Positions 43,138 through 52,029 of a DNA stretch of 64,000 nucleotides are shown here, one piece after another. Both the position numbers and the translations under genes were made by a program. How positions within the stretch are numbered: position 1 is the first letter of the stretch; each line of letters begins with the position of its first letter. Source of the stretch: Pseudomonadota bacterium. GTDB lineage: Bacteria; Cyanobacteriota; Vampirovibrionia; Obscuribacterales; Obscuribacteraceae. Location: contig JAJPGY010000039.1 of assembly GCA_021325555.1 (NCBI GenBank), forward strand, positions 124,001 to 188,000, in the 5' to 3' direction. The notes beneath the pieces are model-generated. The model did no database searches and was not told the origin of the DNA. It saw nothing but the letters and a program-made list of their open reading frames with translations.

Positions 43138-43947
43138 CTATTCGAAGCTGCGCAGCGACTCCTCGAGCGCCAGCTTGGCGCTGACCGCCGGGTCCCGGCG
43201 CTTGATGATGAGCGGCGTTTGCAGGATGAACTCCTCCCCGGATGCGGCGCCCAGCTTGCGCCGGCCACCAGGGACTACCACCGAGTTCTCCGGGACGCGC
43301 CCGACGAAGGTCTCGCCGGTGACGATGTCGATAACCGGGGTGCCGGCCGTGATCACCGTCCCGGCGCCGATGACCGAATGTTTCTCGACCAGACAGCCTT
43401 CATAGATGCCGCAGCTGCCGCCGACGAAGACGCCGTCCTCGATTACCACCGGGCGGCTGTTGGGAGGCTCAAGCACGCCGCCGATCATGGTGCCGGCGCC
43501 GAGGTGCACGTTTTTCCCCACCCGGGCGCAGGAGCCGACGAGGACCAGCGAGTCGACCATGCTTCCCTCGTCGACGTAGGCGCCTATGTTGATGAAGCTG
43601 GGCGCCATGACGATTACCTTCGGGGCAACATAGGCGCCGCGCCGGATCGAGGAGTAAGGCACCACCCGGTTCGTCTGCGGCGAGACGGTTTTAAGCGGGA
43701 TCTTGTCGCAAAACGGACCGCCGGCCATCGCCTCGATCGGACGGAGCCGGAAATAGAGGAGGATCGCTTTCTTGACCCAGCTATTGACGTGCCATTGCCC
43801 GTCGCCGGACTGCTCGACAACGGTGACGGCGCCGCTGTCCAGGGCTTCGATGACACTGTCCACGGTGGCGAGCGCGTCGGCTGGCAGGGACTCCGCCCCG
43901 TAAAGCTCCTCGATCAGCCGTGATAGGGCGCCCGCTTCGACCGTCAC
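43138..43947 (-). CDS. dapD: Tetrahydrodipicolinate N-succinyltransferase
   Basis: Left-handed beta-helix acyltransferase (269 residues) with hexapeptide repeats, including FINIGAYVDEGSMVDS, GSCARVGKNVHLGAG and GGVLEPPN, as in DapD. It makes N-succinyl-2-amino-6-oxopimelate in diaminopimelate/lysine synthesis. The start is GTG at 43947, overlapping the upstream stop as GTGA with GGGGAAGG before it. An in-frame ATG at 43980 is less likely. Translational coupling to the M20 hydrolase ties both to one pathway. Confidence 0.93.
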   Translation of the reverse strand: MTVEAGALSRLIEELYGAESLPADALATVDSVIEALDSGAVTVVEQSGDGQWHVNSWVKKAILLYFRLRPIEAMAGGPFCDKIPLKTVSPQTNRVVPYSSIRRGAYVAPKVIVMAPSFINIGAYVDEGSMVDSLVLVGSCARVGKNVHLGAGTMIGGVLEPPNSRPVVIEDGVFVGGSCGIYEGCLVEKHSVIGAGTVITAGTPVIDIVTGETFVGRVPENSVVVPGGRRKLGAASGEEFILQTPLIIKRRDPAVSAKLALEESLRSFE

Positions 43948-45131
43948 TTCGCCTTCCCCAGAACGCCGATCAGCCGGCACGCGGTTTCCGCCAGGATGGC
44001 GCTGCCCAGATACAATCCCGACTCGTCCAGGTCGAAGTTCGGGCTGTGGTGGCTGCGCCGGTCTCCGGCGATCTCGCCGCCGAGGAACATGAAGGCGCCG
44101 GGCGCCTTGTTGGCCAGCATGGAGAAGTCCTCGCTCCAGGTTTTCGGCGGGATGGCCACCACATTTTCGGCGCCGATCAGGTCGCAGGCCGCCTCCCGCA
44201 TCACCCCGACGACAAGCTGATCATTGACCGTCGCGGGGTAGCCCAGCTCGAAGGACAGCTCGAAGTCGCCGCCCAGCGCCCTGGCGACCGCGCAGGCGCG
44301 CTCGAGCTCGGCAATCAGCTTTTCGCGCACCGGCTCGGTGAAGCTGCGGATGGTGCCGTGCATGGTCACCGCCGGCGAGACGACATTGCCGCGCGTGCTT
44401 TCGCTGTGAACGGACCCTACGGTCACCACCGCCGGATCGAGGGCGGAGATGCGCCTGGAGACGATCTGCTGGATGGCGTTGATCACCTGTGCCGATATGA
44501 CCACCGAATCGATGGTGGTCTCCGGGTAGGCTCCGTGACCGCCCTTGCCGCGGATCACCACCTTGAAAATATCGGCCGCGGCCATCACCGGTCCGGCCAT
44601 GATCCCCACCTTGCCCGCGGGCAGGGAAGCGTCCATATGCAGGCCGATGACCGCGTCGACGCCGTCCATGGCGCCGTCCTCGATCATGCGGAAGGCCCCT
44701 GATTTGCCCTCCTCATCACCGTTCTCCTCGGCCGGCTGCATGAGCATTCTCACCCGCCCGGGGAGCTTCTCCCGGGCCAGCAGCTCGGCGGCGGCCAGGG
44801 CGCAGGATACGTGCGCATCGTGCCCGCAGGCGTGCATGACCCCGGCGTTGCGCGATTGATAAGGCTTTCCGGTGGTCTCCTGGATGGGCAGCCCGTCCAT
44901 GTCCGCGCGCACGGCCACGGTTGTGCCGGCGCCCATGTCGGCGATGAGCCCGGTGCGGGCAAGCCCGGATCTGACGGCGTAGCCCAGCCGGGAAAGCTTC
45001 TCCCCGGCCAGCCGGGCTGTCTCGTGCTCCTGAAAGCTGAGCTCGGGGTGCTGGTGCAGGTGGCGGCGCAGGCTGACGATCTGGTCTTGCAGCAGCCTGG
45101 CCTGGTCAAGGAAAGTGGCGGTCGTCGGCAT
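43944..45131 (-). CDS. M20D-family amidohydrolase, likely diaminopimelate deacylase
   Basis: A 395-residue two-zinc amidase. Metal and catalytic motifs: HACGHDAHV, QPAEENGDEEG, GGHGAYPE and SHHSPNFDLDE. The family includes hippurate hydrolases, IAA-amino-acid hydrolases and N-acetyl-diaminopimelate deacetylases. The 4-base overlap with dapD suggests it removes the succinyl (or acetyl) group from L,L-diaminopimelate. The canonical DapE belongs to M20A, so this would be a non-standard partner (inference). Confidence 0.88.
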   Translation of the reverse strand: MPTTATFLDQARLLQDQIVSLRRHLHQHPELSFQEHETARLAGEKLSRLGYAVRSGLARTGLIADMGAGTTVAVRADMDGLPIQETTGKPYQSRNAGVMHACGHDAHVSCALAAAELLAREKLPGRVRMLMQPAEENGDEEGKSGAFRMIEDGAMDGVDAVIGLHMDASLPAGKVGIMAGPVMAAADIFKVVIRGKGGHGAYPETTIDSVVISAQVINAIQQIVSRRISALDPAVVTVGSVHSESTRGNVVSPAVTMHGTIRSFTEPVREKLIAELERACAVARALGGDFELSFELGYPATVNDQLVVGVMREAACDLIGAENVVAIPPKTWSEDFSMLANKAPGAFMFLGGEIAGDRRSHHSPNFDLDESGLYLGSAILAETACRLIGVLGKAK

Positions 45132-45171
45132 CGGTGTTCCTGGGTTTTGAGGGGACCGAGAGGCTCAGCGT

Positions 45172-45357
45172 CTACTCCGAGAAAAAGAAGGGACGGCTGC
45201 CCGACCCCGGTTTCCAGCTTGCAACCGCTTCCTCGACCAGCCGCCCGGCGATCTTCAAGGTCAACTGGGCGAGGGCCTGAACCTGGGCGTCCGTGAACTC
45301 GGCGCCGGTATCCTCGATGGCACGCCTGACGATATGTTCGGCATCTGACTTCAGCAT
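45172..45357 (-). CDS. 61-aa hypothetical protein
   Basis: Starts MLKSDAEHIVRRAIEDTG with GGGAGAG upstream, then a helical body (QVQALAQLTLKIAGRLVEEA). Located 40 bases upstream of the amidohydrolase on the same strand and probably in the same operon. Soluble, Ala-rich, no motif. Function unknown. Confidence 0.65.
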   Translation of the reverse strand: MLKSDAEHIVRRAIEDTGAEFTDAQVQALAQLTLKIAGRLVEEAVASWKPGSGSRPFFFSE

Positions 45358-45461
45358 TGGAAACTCTCCCGAAGGTGCCGCTGAGCAACTCTTGCGCGGC
45401 GCCGCATGCGGCGCCACGCAAGAGTGTACCGCGGATGCGTCTCTTCCGGCAGTATGGCTGT

Positions 45462-45905
45462 TTAATCCTTGGGGCGGCTGCCGCGGAGCTGGCTCAAGTC
45501 GGTCACCTGCTGCCCGCACTTGAAGCACTTCGGAAAGTCGCCGCGCCACCCTTCCTTGATCACGTGCCCGTAGATATCGCACTGGCTCCTGTGTTGCTCT
45601 TCGCGGGCAAAGACGCCGGTCACCGACTGCAGCAGATCTTGGAAGAGCCTGATCACGCGGCGGGAAAAGGAAGCGGAGACCTTGGCCTGCCGATCGGAGG
45701 TGACCTTGAGCGCTTTGATCTCGGTGGAGGTTATCCGCTGAACGTTGAGCGGTGCCCCCCGGGATTGCTGGACGATCTGCCTGAGCAGATCCGGGTCCTC
45801 ACCCGGGGCCTCGGTCGGGCGCAGCCGCGGCTGCGACCCGGGATAGCTGCCCGGCTGCTGTGCTTGCCCGCGCTTGCGTGCTTCGGGATCCCAGTTGTTC
45901 TCCAC
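45462..45905 (-). CDS. Hypothetical protein with C-terminal zinc-ribbon-like Cys
   Basis: A 147-residue protein, Gln/Arg-rich at the N-terminus, helical in the middle (FSRRVIRLFQDLLQSVTGVF). It ends in a compact Cys segment (QCDIYGHVIKEGWRGDFPKCFKCG), with three Cys and a His that could bind one zinc. GTG start with AAGGG upstream. It may lead the operon with the 61-aa protein, amidohydrolase and dapD, though 104 bases intervene. Confidence 0.65.
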   Translation of the reverse strand: MENNWDPEARKRGQAQQPGSYPGSQPRLRPTEAPGEDPDLLRQIVQQSRGAPLNVQRITSTEIKALKVTSDRQAKVSASFSRRVIRLFQDLLQSVTGVFAREEQHRSQCDIYGHVIKEGWRGDFPKCFKCGQQVTDLSQLRGSRPKD

Positions 45906-46109
45906 CGCTTGAACCCTTGCCTCGCCTTACCGACAGTGATGTTCCACGATAGTCGGCGGTTGAAACAGGAAACCTCCTCCGCCGGCCGACCTGTCGTCCT
46001 TGTTAACGGCGCCGCCCGCCCCGGCTCAACCGGTTCCGGTTCTATATGAGGGGTGTTCGGCAGAATAATCCCGAGTTGCCGACCTATGATTGGATACAGT
46101 AGGTGGGTG

Positions 46110-46173
46110 AAAAAGGGGGGGCGTGAGCGGTGCCGTGCCGTCGAGGGCAGAAACCTACACTCCCACCTCCCCC
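46110..46173 (-). terminator. Possible terminator of the GDPD gene
   Basis: On the minus strand GGGGGAGGTGGGAG pairs loosely with CTCACGCCCCCCC, followed by five Ts. The stem is imperfect and the loop is long. Confidence 0.45.
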
Positions 46174-46270
46174 TGTAAGTGCTGCGGCAACAAGCCGGCT
46201 TGGCCAGAAAGGCTGGCGTTCGTTATTCGCCGCCACAGTAGAACCGGCGACCGCCGGTCTGTTCGTCCTT

Positions 46271-47131
46271 TCAAGGCGAGCCGCGGCGCCCGGGCGCGCG
46301 GAAGTCGCCGGAGTCAACGAGCTTGCGCATCCGGCCCGGGAAGTCCGTGAAAAGCGCGTCTGCCCCCATCTGCAGGTACTTGCGCATTTCAGGCTCCTCG
46401 TTGACGGTCCACACGTGGACCTCGATGCCTTGCCGGTGCGCGGCCTCGATGAACTCCGGGGTCACGACCTGCACCCTGCCCTGCTTGAAGGGAACCTGGA
46501 ACGCCCGTCCTTTCGAACGGAAGAGCCAGGAAAGGTGGAGCCTGGTCAGCACGTAGAAAAGCACGATCTCCTGGCGAGAGTGCCCGGTCACCAGGTGCGG
46601 CTCCAGCGCGCGCATGTGTCTGGCCAGCCGGTTTTTCACGGCCGCGACCAGCACGGTGACGTCGGAGACCCGGTTGTACTTGCGAAGCAAGGACAGGCAC
46701 TTCTCGGTGAGAACGGGATTGTCGACCTTGATCTCCACGTTGATCGGGATGCCGGGGAACGCCCAGAGCATCTCCTCGAACGTGGGGATCTTCAGACCCT
46801 TGCCGCGGAAGGGGAAGGTCTTGCCACCATCGGTGGTGAAGCGATAACCGGCGTCCAGTTGCTTGAGCTGGGACACCGTCATCGTCGCGATCGCTCCTGT
46901 GCCGTCGGTTGTCCGGTCGACGGTCGGGTCGTGGCTGATGATCACCTCGCCGTCCGCGCTCAGGTGGACATCCGTCTCCAGAATGTCCGCCCCGTCAAAG
47001 AGGGCCTGCTGAAACGATTCAAGCGTGTTCTCCGGGACCGTGCCGGCGGTGCCGCGGTGACCGATCACACGCGGGCGCTTGCCGGAAAAGAAGCCGGAGC
47101 CGGCGGCCTGCTTTCGATCCGCAGTGGCCAT
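46271..47131 (-). CDS. Glycerophosphodiester phosphodiesterase
   Basis: A 286-residue GDPD with all signature motifs: GHRGTAGTVPENTLESF, ETDVHLSADG, SHDPTVDRTTDG and VEIKVDN, ending VWTVNEEPEM. It hydrolyses deacylated phospholipid headgroups to glycerol-3-phosphate and an alcohol. No signal peptide, so probably cytosolic. AAAGGAAG precedes the ATG by about 10 bases. It lies downstream of the rhomboid gene (105 bases). Confidence 0.94.
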   Translation of the reverse strand: MATADRKQAAGSGFFSGKRPRVIGHRGTAGTVPENTLESFQQALFDGADILETDVHLSADGEVIISHDPTVDRTTDGTGAIATMTVSQLKQLDAGYRFTTDGGKTFPFRGKGLKIPTFEEMLWAFPGIPINVEIKVDNPVLTEKCLSLLRKYNRVSDVTVLVAAVKNRLARHMRALEPHLVTGHSRQEIVLFYVLTRLHLSWLFRSKGRAFQVPFKQGRVQVVTPEFIEAAHRQGIEVHVWTVNEEPEMRKYLQMGADALFTDFPGRMRKLVDSGDFRAPGRRGSP

Positions 47132-47196
47132 AAGGCATCACTTCCTTTGGGTTATGCGAAGTTGTTTCGGAAAAAGTCAAAAAAGGCGCAAGAAGG

Positions 47197-47227
47197 AACC
47201 AGGCAGCCGGGCGCTGACTGCCTGGTT
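47197..47227 (-). terminator. Hairpin after the rhomboid gene
   Basis: AACCAGGCAG and CTGCCTGGTT form a perfect 10-bp stem on the minus strand (47227-47218 with 47206-47197). A T-rich stretch begins only about 13 bases later, so termination efficiency is uncertain. Confidence 0.6.
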
Positions 47228-47235
47228 CTCAAGCG

Positions 47236-47991
47236 CTAGTTCTGCTCGTCCTCGCTGCCGTCGGACTCTCCACCTTCGGGCTGCCCCGGGGACGGGCACT
47301 CGCAGTTGGTTGGGATGTAGCAAACATCCGAGACGGGCTGATACAGCCGCCACAACCCCGCGAGTACGAGTCCGCACAGGAAGCCGCCGATGTGGGCGAA
47401 GTAGGCGACGCCGCCCCCGCCCACCTGCGGTGAGAGCACCGAGAGGAACTGCTCGACGAACCACCAGGGCAGGAAGAAGATTGCCCAGGTTTCCACCGGC
47501 AGCGGCATCAGACCGAAGATCCGAGCCTTGGGCCAGAAGACGATGTAGCCGCCGAGCACGCCCGCAATGGCGCCGGAGGCGCCCAGGTTGGGAACCATGC
47601 TCGTCGGATCGCTCCAGATCTGCAGCACCGTGGCGGCGATGCCGGACAGCAGGTAGAAGGCGACGTACCGGGTGCGACCCAGACGTGCCTCCATGCCGCG
47701 GCCGAAGCAGAACAGGAAGACCATGTTGCCGATGATGTGCATCCAGCTGCCGTGCAGAAACATGGCAGTGAAGACGCTTATCACGGCCCACAACATCAGA
47801 TGCGGGTCGGCGCTCGCGAATGCGTGAACGACCTTGCCCGGCATCATGGTGTACGTGGAGAAAAACGCGTCTGCGGATCCGCTGCTCTGGACCATGAGCT
47901 CATAGAACCAGGCCAGAAAGTTCAGCGCGATGATCGACAGCGTCACATAGGGAAAGACCTTGCAACGCAGGTTATCTCTCAGGGGTATCAT
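47236..47991 (-). CDS. Rhomboid-family intramembrane serine protease
   Basis: A 251-residue integral membrane protease. The catalytic dyad is S139 (LGASGAIAGVLGGY) and H200 (AYFAHIGGF). The loop-1 region WMHIIGNMVFLFCFG, with its conserved His/Asn, is intact. A C-terminal ~30-residue acidic Cys/Glu-rich tail extends beyond the last helix. GGGAG precedes the ATG at 47991; a longer reading from 48042 is unlikely. Substrates unknown. Confidence 0.92.
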   Translation of the reverse strand: MIPLRDNLRCKVFPYVTLSIIALNFLAWFYELMVQSSGSADAFFSTYTMMPGKVVHAFASADPHLMLWAVISVFTAMFLHGSWMHIIGNMVFLFCFGRGMEARLGRTRYVAFYLLSGIAATVLQIWSDPTSMVPNLGASGAIAGVLGGYIVFWPKARIFGLMPLPVETWAIFFLPWWFVEQFLSVLSPQVGGGGVAYFAHIGGFLCGLVLAGLWRLYQPVSDVCYIPTNCECPSPGQPEGGESDGSEDEQN

Positions 47992-49090
47992 TGGTTGATC
48001 TCCCGAAGAGCCAGGCGACCGGCAAAGGGAGCCGGTCTCCATAGGCTCTGGTTTGGTTTGCCCCCGGTGCAGTCCGCAACCCGAGGAACGTACGCATCGG
48101 CGCGTGGTGAGGTCGCCGGGATGCGGCAGACCAGCAGGGACTGCACTCGTCGCACGCGCGCGAAAGGGTCAATCGAGACAGGGCACGCTCGACAGCAGCT
48201 ACCGGATTTCAGACAGCCTCGCCCGTGTCGACGAGCAGAGAAGGTGTCAACCCCCTGCCCGCGAAAGAGCTGTCCTGAATCACCGCGAAGTGCTGTCTTG
48301 GTTGTTTTAGGCTTCCCTGCCTGGCTTGTCGAAGAGACGTAAAAAGTGACAACCGTACCTTAGGGAGAGCTGCACCATTATTACAACTTCTAATTTCTTA
48401 ACTATCAATAAAAAACACTGCTGCCAGGAGCTTTAAGGCATGTCAGAGACTGTTAATCACTACAGGCAATCTCTAAGGCGGCAGCCGGCGCCTGTCAGGG
48501 CAGCAAATCGTGAGATGTGGCGAGGCTAGCGCACGGCGGCGCCCGGTCTGCCTGGCGCCACCCGGGCTTCCCGGCCGCGGTCCTGTGATAACTGTGCTAC
48601 CCGGGATCGAGGAAGATCTCTTTAAGCCCGCTGCTTTTTGGCTTTTAGATGTTGTCAATAGAGATCAGGCCTGTTAGGTTTAGGTCAATCGTTCTCTTTC
48701 TCACTTGATCATTGAGGAATTCAGAAACAAAGGCACCACGTGACTTAGCGAAAACCAAACCTGAGCCATTCGTGGTGCCTGTCGTCGTCCGCCTGTCTGC
48801 AAATTGTGCATGCGGGGGTCGACGCAATTCAGGCCAAACCCGGCGTGTTCCCGCGCGGGTGCCACCGCAGTTGATGGCGTAAAGCAGGCAGTTCGGACCC
48901 GCACCGCAAGCAGCGCCCGCAGTCGGCGCTGCTGCCCGGAGCCGGTCCGCTGCTGATATTTGCCATGCCCTGCCCCGGCAACCAGAGCCTGCCTTCTAGG
49001 TCGACGCCCGCCGCACTGCGGCCGGCCGACTCTTACCAGATCAAACAACCCGCGGCAACGGGAACACCCGGGCGCAGAAAGGGAGACAAT
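47992..49090. other. 1.1-kb intergenic region with inverted repeat
   Basis: The longest gene-poor stretch. It is AT-rich at 48340-48440 and 48640-48730. GGCACCACG (48732-48740) is repeated inverted at 48771-48779. No frame here has both a ribosome site and recognisable protein text. It may carry regulatory DNA or an unrecognised RNA, or be a decayed gene. Confidence 0.5.
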
Positions 49091-50674
49091 ATGTCTCAAA
49101 GAATACACAAGCAGCTCGCCCAATCGGGCCAGCAGCTGATCAAGCTACATGTTCTGGGGGCGGCGGGCAACGTCACAGGCTCGCTCAACCTCTTCGAATA
49201 CTTTGATGGCGACAAGGTGACGAGGTTCATCCTCGACGCCGGCCTTCACCAGGAGAACGAGGCTGTCAATCGGCAGAACCGTCTTCCCAGGGGCATCACC
49301 GCCGGCGACATCGACTTCGTCGTCATCAGCCATGCTCACATCGATCACTCCGGCTTCCTGCCCAAGCTGGTCAAGGACGGCTTTCACGGCACCGCCTACA
49401 CTCAGGAGGCGACCCGGGAGCTGATCGAGTTCATGCTCACCGACTCCGGCTACCTGCAGGAGGCAGCCGCGGACCGCATCAATCGCCGCAACGAGCGCAA
49501 CGCTCGCAGCCGGCGCAGCCAGGTCCGCGGCGACTCCGGTCGCAGCACGCGCCGGGGGCAAAGCCGCCGGCAGCGGCCGCCTCAGCGGCTCGAGAAGCCG
49601 GACCACGTCGAGCCGCTTTACACCGAAGAAGAGGCCCGCGCCTGCATGGGTCAGGTGAAGGGGCTCCAGTACGACCGCGTCTACACGCTTGCCGACGGCG
49701 TGCGGGTCAAGTTCACCGAGGCCTGCCACATACTGGGCGCCGCGGTGGTCACGCTGGAGATCGGCAAGGGCAGCAAGAAGCGCACCTTCGTCTTCACCGG
49801 CAACATCGGCAGGCCGAACACGCCTATCTTGCGCGACCTGGCGCCGGTGGCCGAGGCCGATTACCTGATGTCCGAGTCCACGTACGGCGACAAGCTGCAC
49901 GAGCAGCGCAATCGCCTGGACGTGCTGGCCGACATCATCAACCGGGCTCACGCGCGGGCGCTCAAGCCGCACAAGAAGTACGGCTACGGGGTAATCATCG
50001 TCCCGGCCTTTGCCGTCGGACGCGTGCAGGCCGTTCTCTACGACATCCGCCAGCTCATGGCCGAAAAGCGGATCCCGGAGATCCCGGTGTTCGTTGACAG
50101 CCCGATGGCCAACAAGGCCACTGCCGTCCACCGCAAGCACCCCGAGCTCTTCAATCCGCAGGCGCGCAAGCTGGTGGAGTCCGGCCAGGACCCGTTCACC
50201 ACGCCCCGCTACGTGGAGGTCAAGGACGCCGCGCAGTCTGCCCAGCTCGATCAGCCGGCAAAGGAGCCGGTTATCCTGATCGGCTCCAGCGGCATGGCGG
50301 CAGGCGGGCGGATCCTGCAGCACCTGAAGAAGCGCCTGCCCGGCTCGCAGAACACGGTGCTCTTCGTCGGCTACCAGGGCACCGGCACGCTCGGCAGGAC
50401 GCTGGCCAGTGAGGAACACAGGCCGGAGATGGTTCGCATCTTCGGCGAGATGGTGCCCGTGGCGGCGACGATCGAGTTCATGTCCGACTACTCCGGTCAC
50501 GCCGACTACAGCGAAATCGTGCGCTGGCTGCGTCACTTCCAGCGCAAGCCGAAGAACACGTTCCTGGTGCACGGTGAGCCGGAGTCGCTGGCTGCCCTCA
50601 AGGAGCAGATCGAGCGCAACCTCGGCTGGACCGTCACCATCCCCCGGCACAGGCAGTGCTTCGTGCTGGACTGA
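49091..50674 (+). CDS. Metallo-beta-lactamase/beta-CASP RNA nuclease
   Basis: A 527-residue protein with the full set of MBL and beta-CASP motifs: HAHIDH at 81-86, the later His/Asp ligands, SDYSGHADY and FLVHGEPES. The family includes CPSF-like and RNase J-related exo/endonucleases. An unusually Arg-rich insert (about residues 130-168, RNERNARSRRSQ and RRGQSRRQR) interrupts the MBL domain and probably binds RNA. GGGAGACAAT precedes the ATG. Exact RNA target unknown. Confidence 0.9.
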   Translation: MSQRIHKQLAQSGQQLIKLHVLGAAGNVTGSLNLFEYFDGDKVTRFILDAGLHQENEAVNRQNRLPRGITAGDIDFVVISHAHIDHSGFLPKLVKDGFHGTAYTQEATRELIEFMLTDSGYLQEAAADRINRRNERNARSRRSQVRGDSGRSTRRGQSRRQRPPQRLEKPDHVEPLYTEEEARACMGQVKGLQYDRVYTLADGVRVKFTEACHILGAAVVTLEIGKGSKKRTFVFTGNIGRPNTPILRDLAPVAEADYLMSESTYGDKLHEQRNRLDVLADIINRAHARALKPHKKYGYGVIIVPAFAVGRVQAVLYDIRQLMAEKRIPEIPVFVDSPMANKATAVHRKHPELFNPQARKLVESGQDPFTTPRYVEVKDAAQSAQLDQPAKEPVILIGSSGMAAGGRILQHLKKRLPGSQNTVLFVGYQGTGTLGRTLASEEHRPEMVRIFGEMVPVAATIEFMSDYSGHADYSEIVRWLRHFQRKPKNTFLVHGEPESLAALKEQIERNLGWTVTIPRHRQCFVLD

Positions 50675-50692
50675 TCGCTTGTCGGTCCGGGC

Positions 50693-50749
50693 GGGGCGGC
50701 GGGCTGCTACCCGCGGCTCGCCGCCCCAACCGGCCGGCAACGGCCGGTT
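50693..50749 (+). terminator. Two tandem hairpins
   Basis: GGGGCGGCGGGC pairs with GCTCGCCGCCCC (50693-50704 with 50716-50727). Then AACCGGCC pairs with GGCCGGTT (50728-50735 with 50742-50749). Only a short ATT follows. They lie between the nuclease and cytidine deaminase genes. Confidence 0.6.
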
Positions 50750-50776
50750 ATTCTCGAAAGAAAGGCATGCTACCGT

Positions 50777-51250
50777 ATGTTGTCCAAAGCAACGCAAGTG
50801 GAATACCGCAATCTCATCGAGGCCGCCAAGGCTGCCGCCGAGCTGGCCTACTGCCCCTACTCCCAGTACAACGTGGGGGCGGCGGTGCTCACCTTCGACG
50901 GCCGGATCTACACCGGCTGCAACGTGGAGAACGCCGGCTACACGCAGACCAGGCACGCGGAGGAGGCGGCCGTTCTCAACGCGATCGCCGGCGGCGCGCT
51001 CAAGCGGGCGGCCGAGGCTGGGCTCACGCAGTTCCAGTTCATCAAGGCGATCGCCGTCCACTCCCGCAAGGGGTCGGACCCGTGGCCTTGCTGCAACTGC
51101 CGGCAGTCGTTGAGCGAGTTTGGCTTCGACTTCGACGTCATCGGCGAGGGTCCAAACAACACGATCCTCTGCCAGAAGCTGCGCAAGCTCATCCCCTACC
51201 CGTTCCCGATCGAAAAGGTTCTGGCCAGCGTCCGGGGCAGCCGTTCCTGA
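50777..51250 (+). CDS. Cytidine deaminase family protein
   Basis: A 157-residue zinc deaminase: GCNVENAGY, then H60-A-E62 as the first zinc ligand and catalytic Glu, and PC105-x2-C108 as the other ligands. Small tetrameric Cdds normally use CAE at the first site; HAE is typical of dimeric Cdd and of dCMP or APOBEC-like deaminases, so the substrate could be dCMP or another base rather than cytidine. No strong ribosome site before the ATG. It follows the tandem hairpins. Confidence 0.85.
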   Translation: MLSKATQVEYRNLIEAAKAAAELAYCPYSQYNVGAAVLTFDGRIYTGCNVENAGYTQTRHAEEAAVLNAIAGGALKRAAEAGLTQFQFIKAIAVHSRKGSDPWPCCNCRQSLSEFGFDFDVIGEGPNNTILCQKLRKLIPYPFPIEKVLASVRGSRS

Positions 51251-51432
51251 TTGTTGACCGGCTATCAACGAGATCCGGATATCGTGCTTAGTGCGCGCCG
51301 CCGTTCCGGCAAGCCATGTCTCATGGCTCGGTCATGCCGGACAAGGCGGCGGCGCGTCCGACACTATGATGCCAAGTGCCAAACTGTGCCGCGTTGCCAT
51401 GAGAACGCCGCACAAGAAACGAGAGAAAAACC

Positions 51433-51939
51433 ATGAAAAAGTCCATCCTGGGCTTCCTGGCGATCGCCGTTGTTGTGATCGCCGCGCTTTTCATCGTGAG
51501 CCAGGTCCGCCAGCGTGCCCAAAAGCCGCTGACCGAGGTCTCCTTCGCCGACCTGCAGAAGACGATCGACCAGTCCAAGACGCCGGTGTTCGTCATGCTC
51601 ACCGCGCCCAACTGCCAGAACTGCGCCCAGCTCGAGTCCATGCTCGCGCACTCGGCCGCCAAGTTCGCCGGCAAGATGACCTTCGTGAAGGTGGATGTCA
51701 GCAAGGACGCCCGGCTCTCTCAGAAGATCCCTGCCGACAAGCTGCCGGTCTTCACGATCGTCGACCCAGAGCTCGGCCAGGTGACCCCGTTCATCACCGG
51801 GGTGCCGCCCAGCCAGCAGAGCCTCGACGCCAGCCTGCAGAAGGTGATCGACGCCATCGCCAGGGTCAAGGACCAGCTCAAGAACGCCCCCGCGAATCCA
51901 GCAGCGCCTGCGGCGCCGGCTCAGCCCGACGGCAAGTAA
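51433..51939 (+). CDS. Membrane-anchored thioredoxin-like protein (CQNC)
   Basis: A 168-residue protein with an N-terminal anchor (MKKSILGFLAIAVVVIAALF) and a thioredoxin fold with C61-Q-N-C64 (MLTAPNCQNCAQLE) and cis-Pro region DKLPVFTIVD. The Ala/Pro-rich tail is like that of the homologue at 14337. Both place the redox centre outside the membrane. The ribosome site is weak. A strong terminator follows. Confidence 0.85.
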   Translation: MKKSILGFLAIAVVVIAALFIVSQVRQRAQKPLTEVSFADLQKTIDQSKTPVFVMLTAPNCQNCAQLESMLAHSAAKFAGKMTFVKVDVSKDARLSQKIPADKLPVFTIVDPELGQVTPFITGVPPSQQSLDASLQKVIDAIARVKDQLKNAPANPAAPAAPAQPDGK

Positions 51940-51962
51940 GCCGGTCGCGCCGTAGCCGGCGG

Positions 51963-52010
51963 AACTCTTTCTGTCCCGGTGCCTCAACCGGCATCGGGAC
52001 AGAGTTTTTT
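51963..52010 (+). terminator. Rho-independent terminator
   Basis: AACTCT..CTGTCCCG pairs with CGGGACAG..AGTT (about 51963-51978 with 51995-52006), followed by seven Ts. It ends the thioredoxin transcript. Confidence 0.9.
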
Positions 52011-52029
52011 TGTTTTGCCTAAGACAGCA

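Noticed and set aside
48701-49123. 140-codon minus-strand frame
   Set aside because: No ribosome site or protein motif; it overlaps the start of the nuclease gene.
49145-51268. 707-codon minus-strand frame
   Set aside because: Shadow of the beta-CASP nuclease and cytidine deaminase genes.
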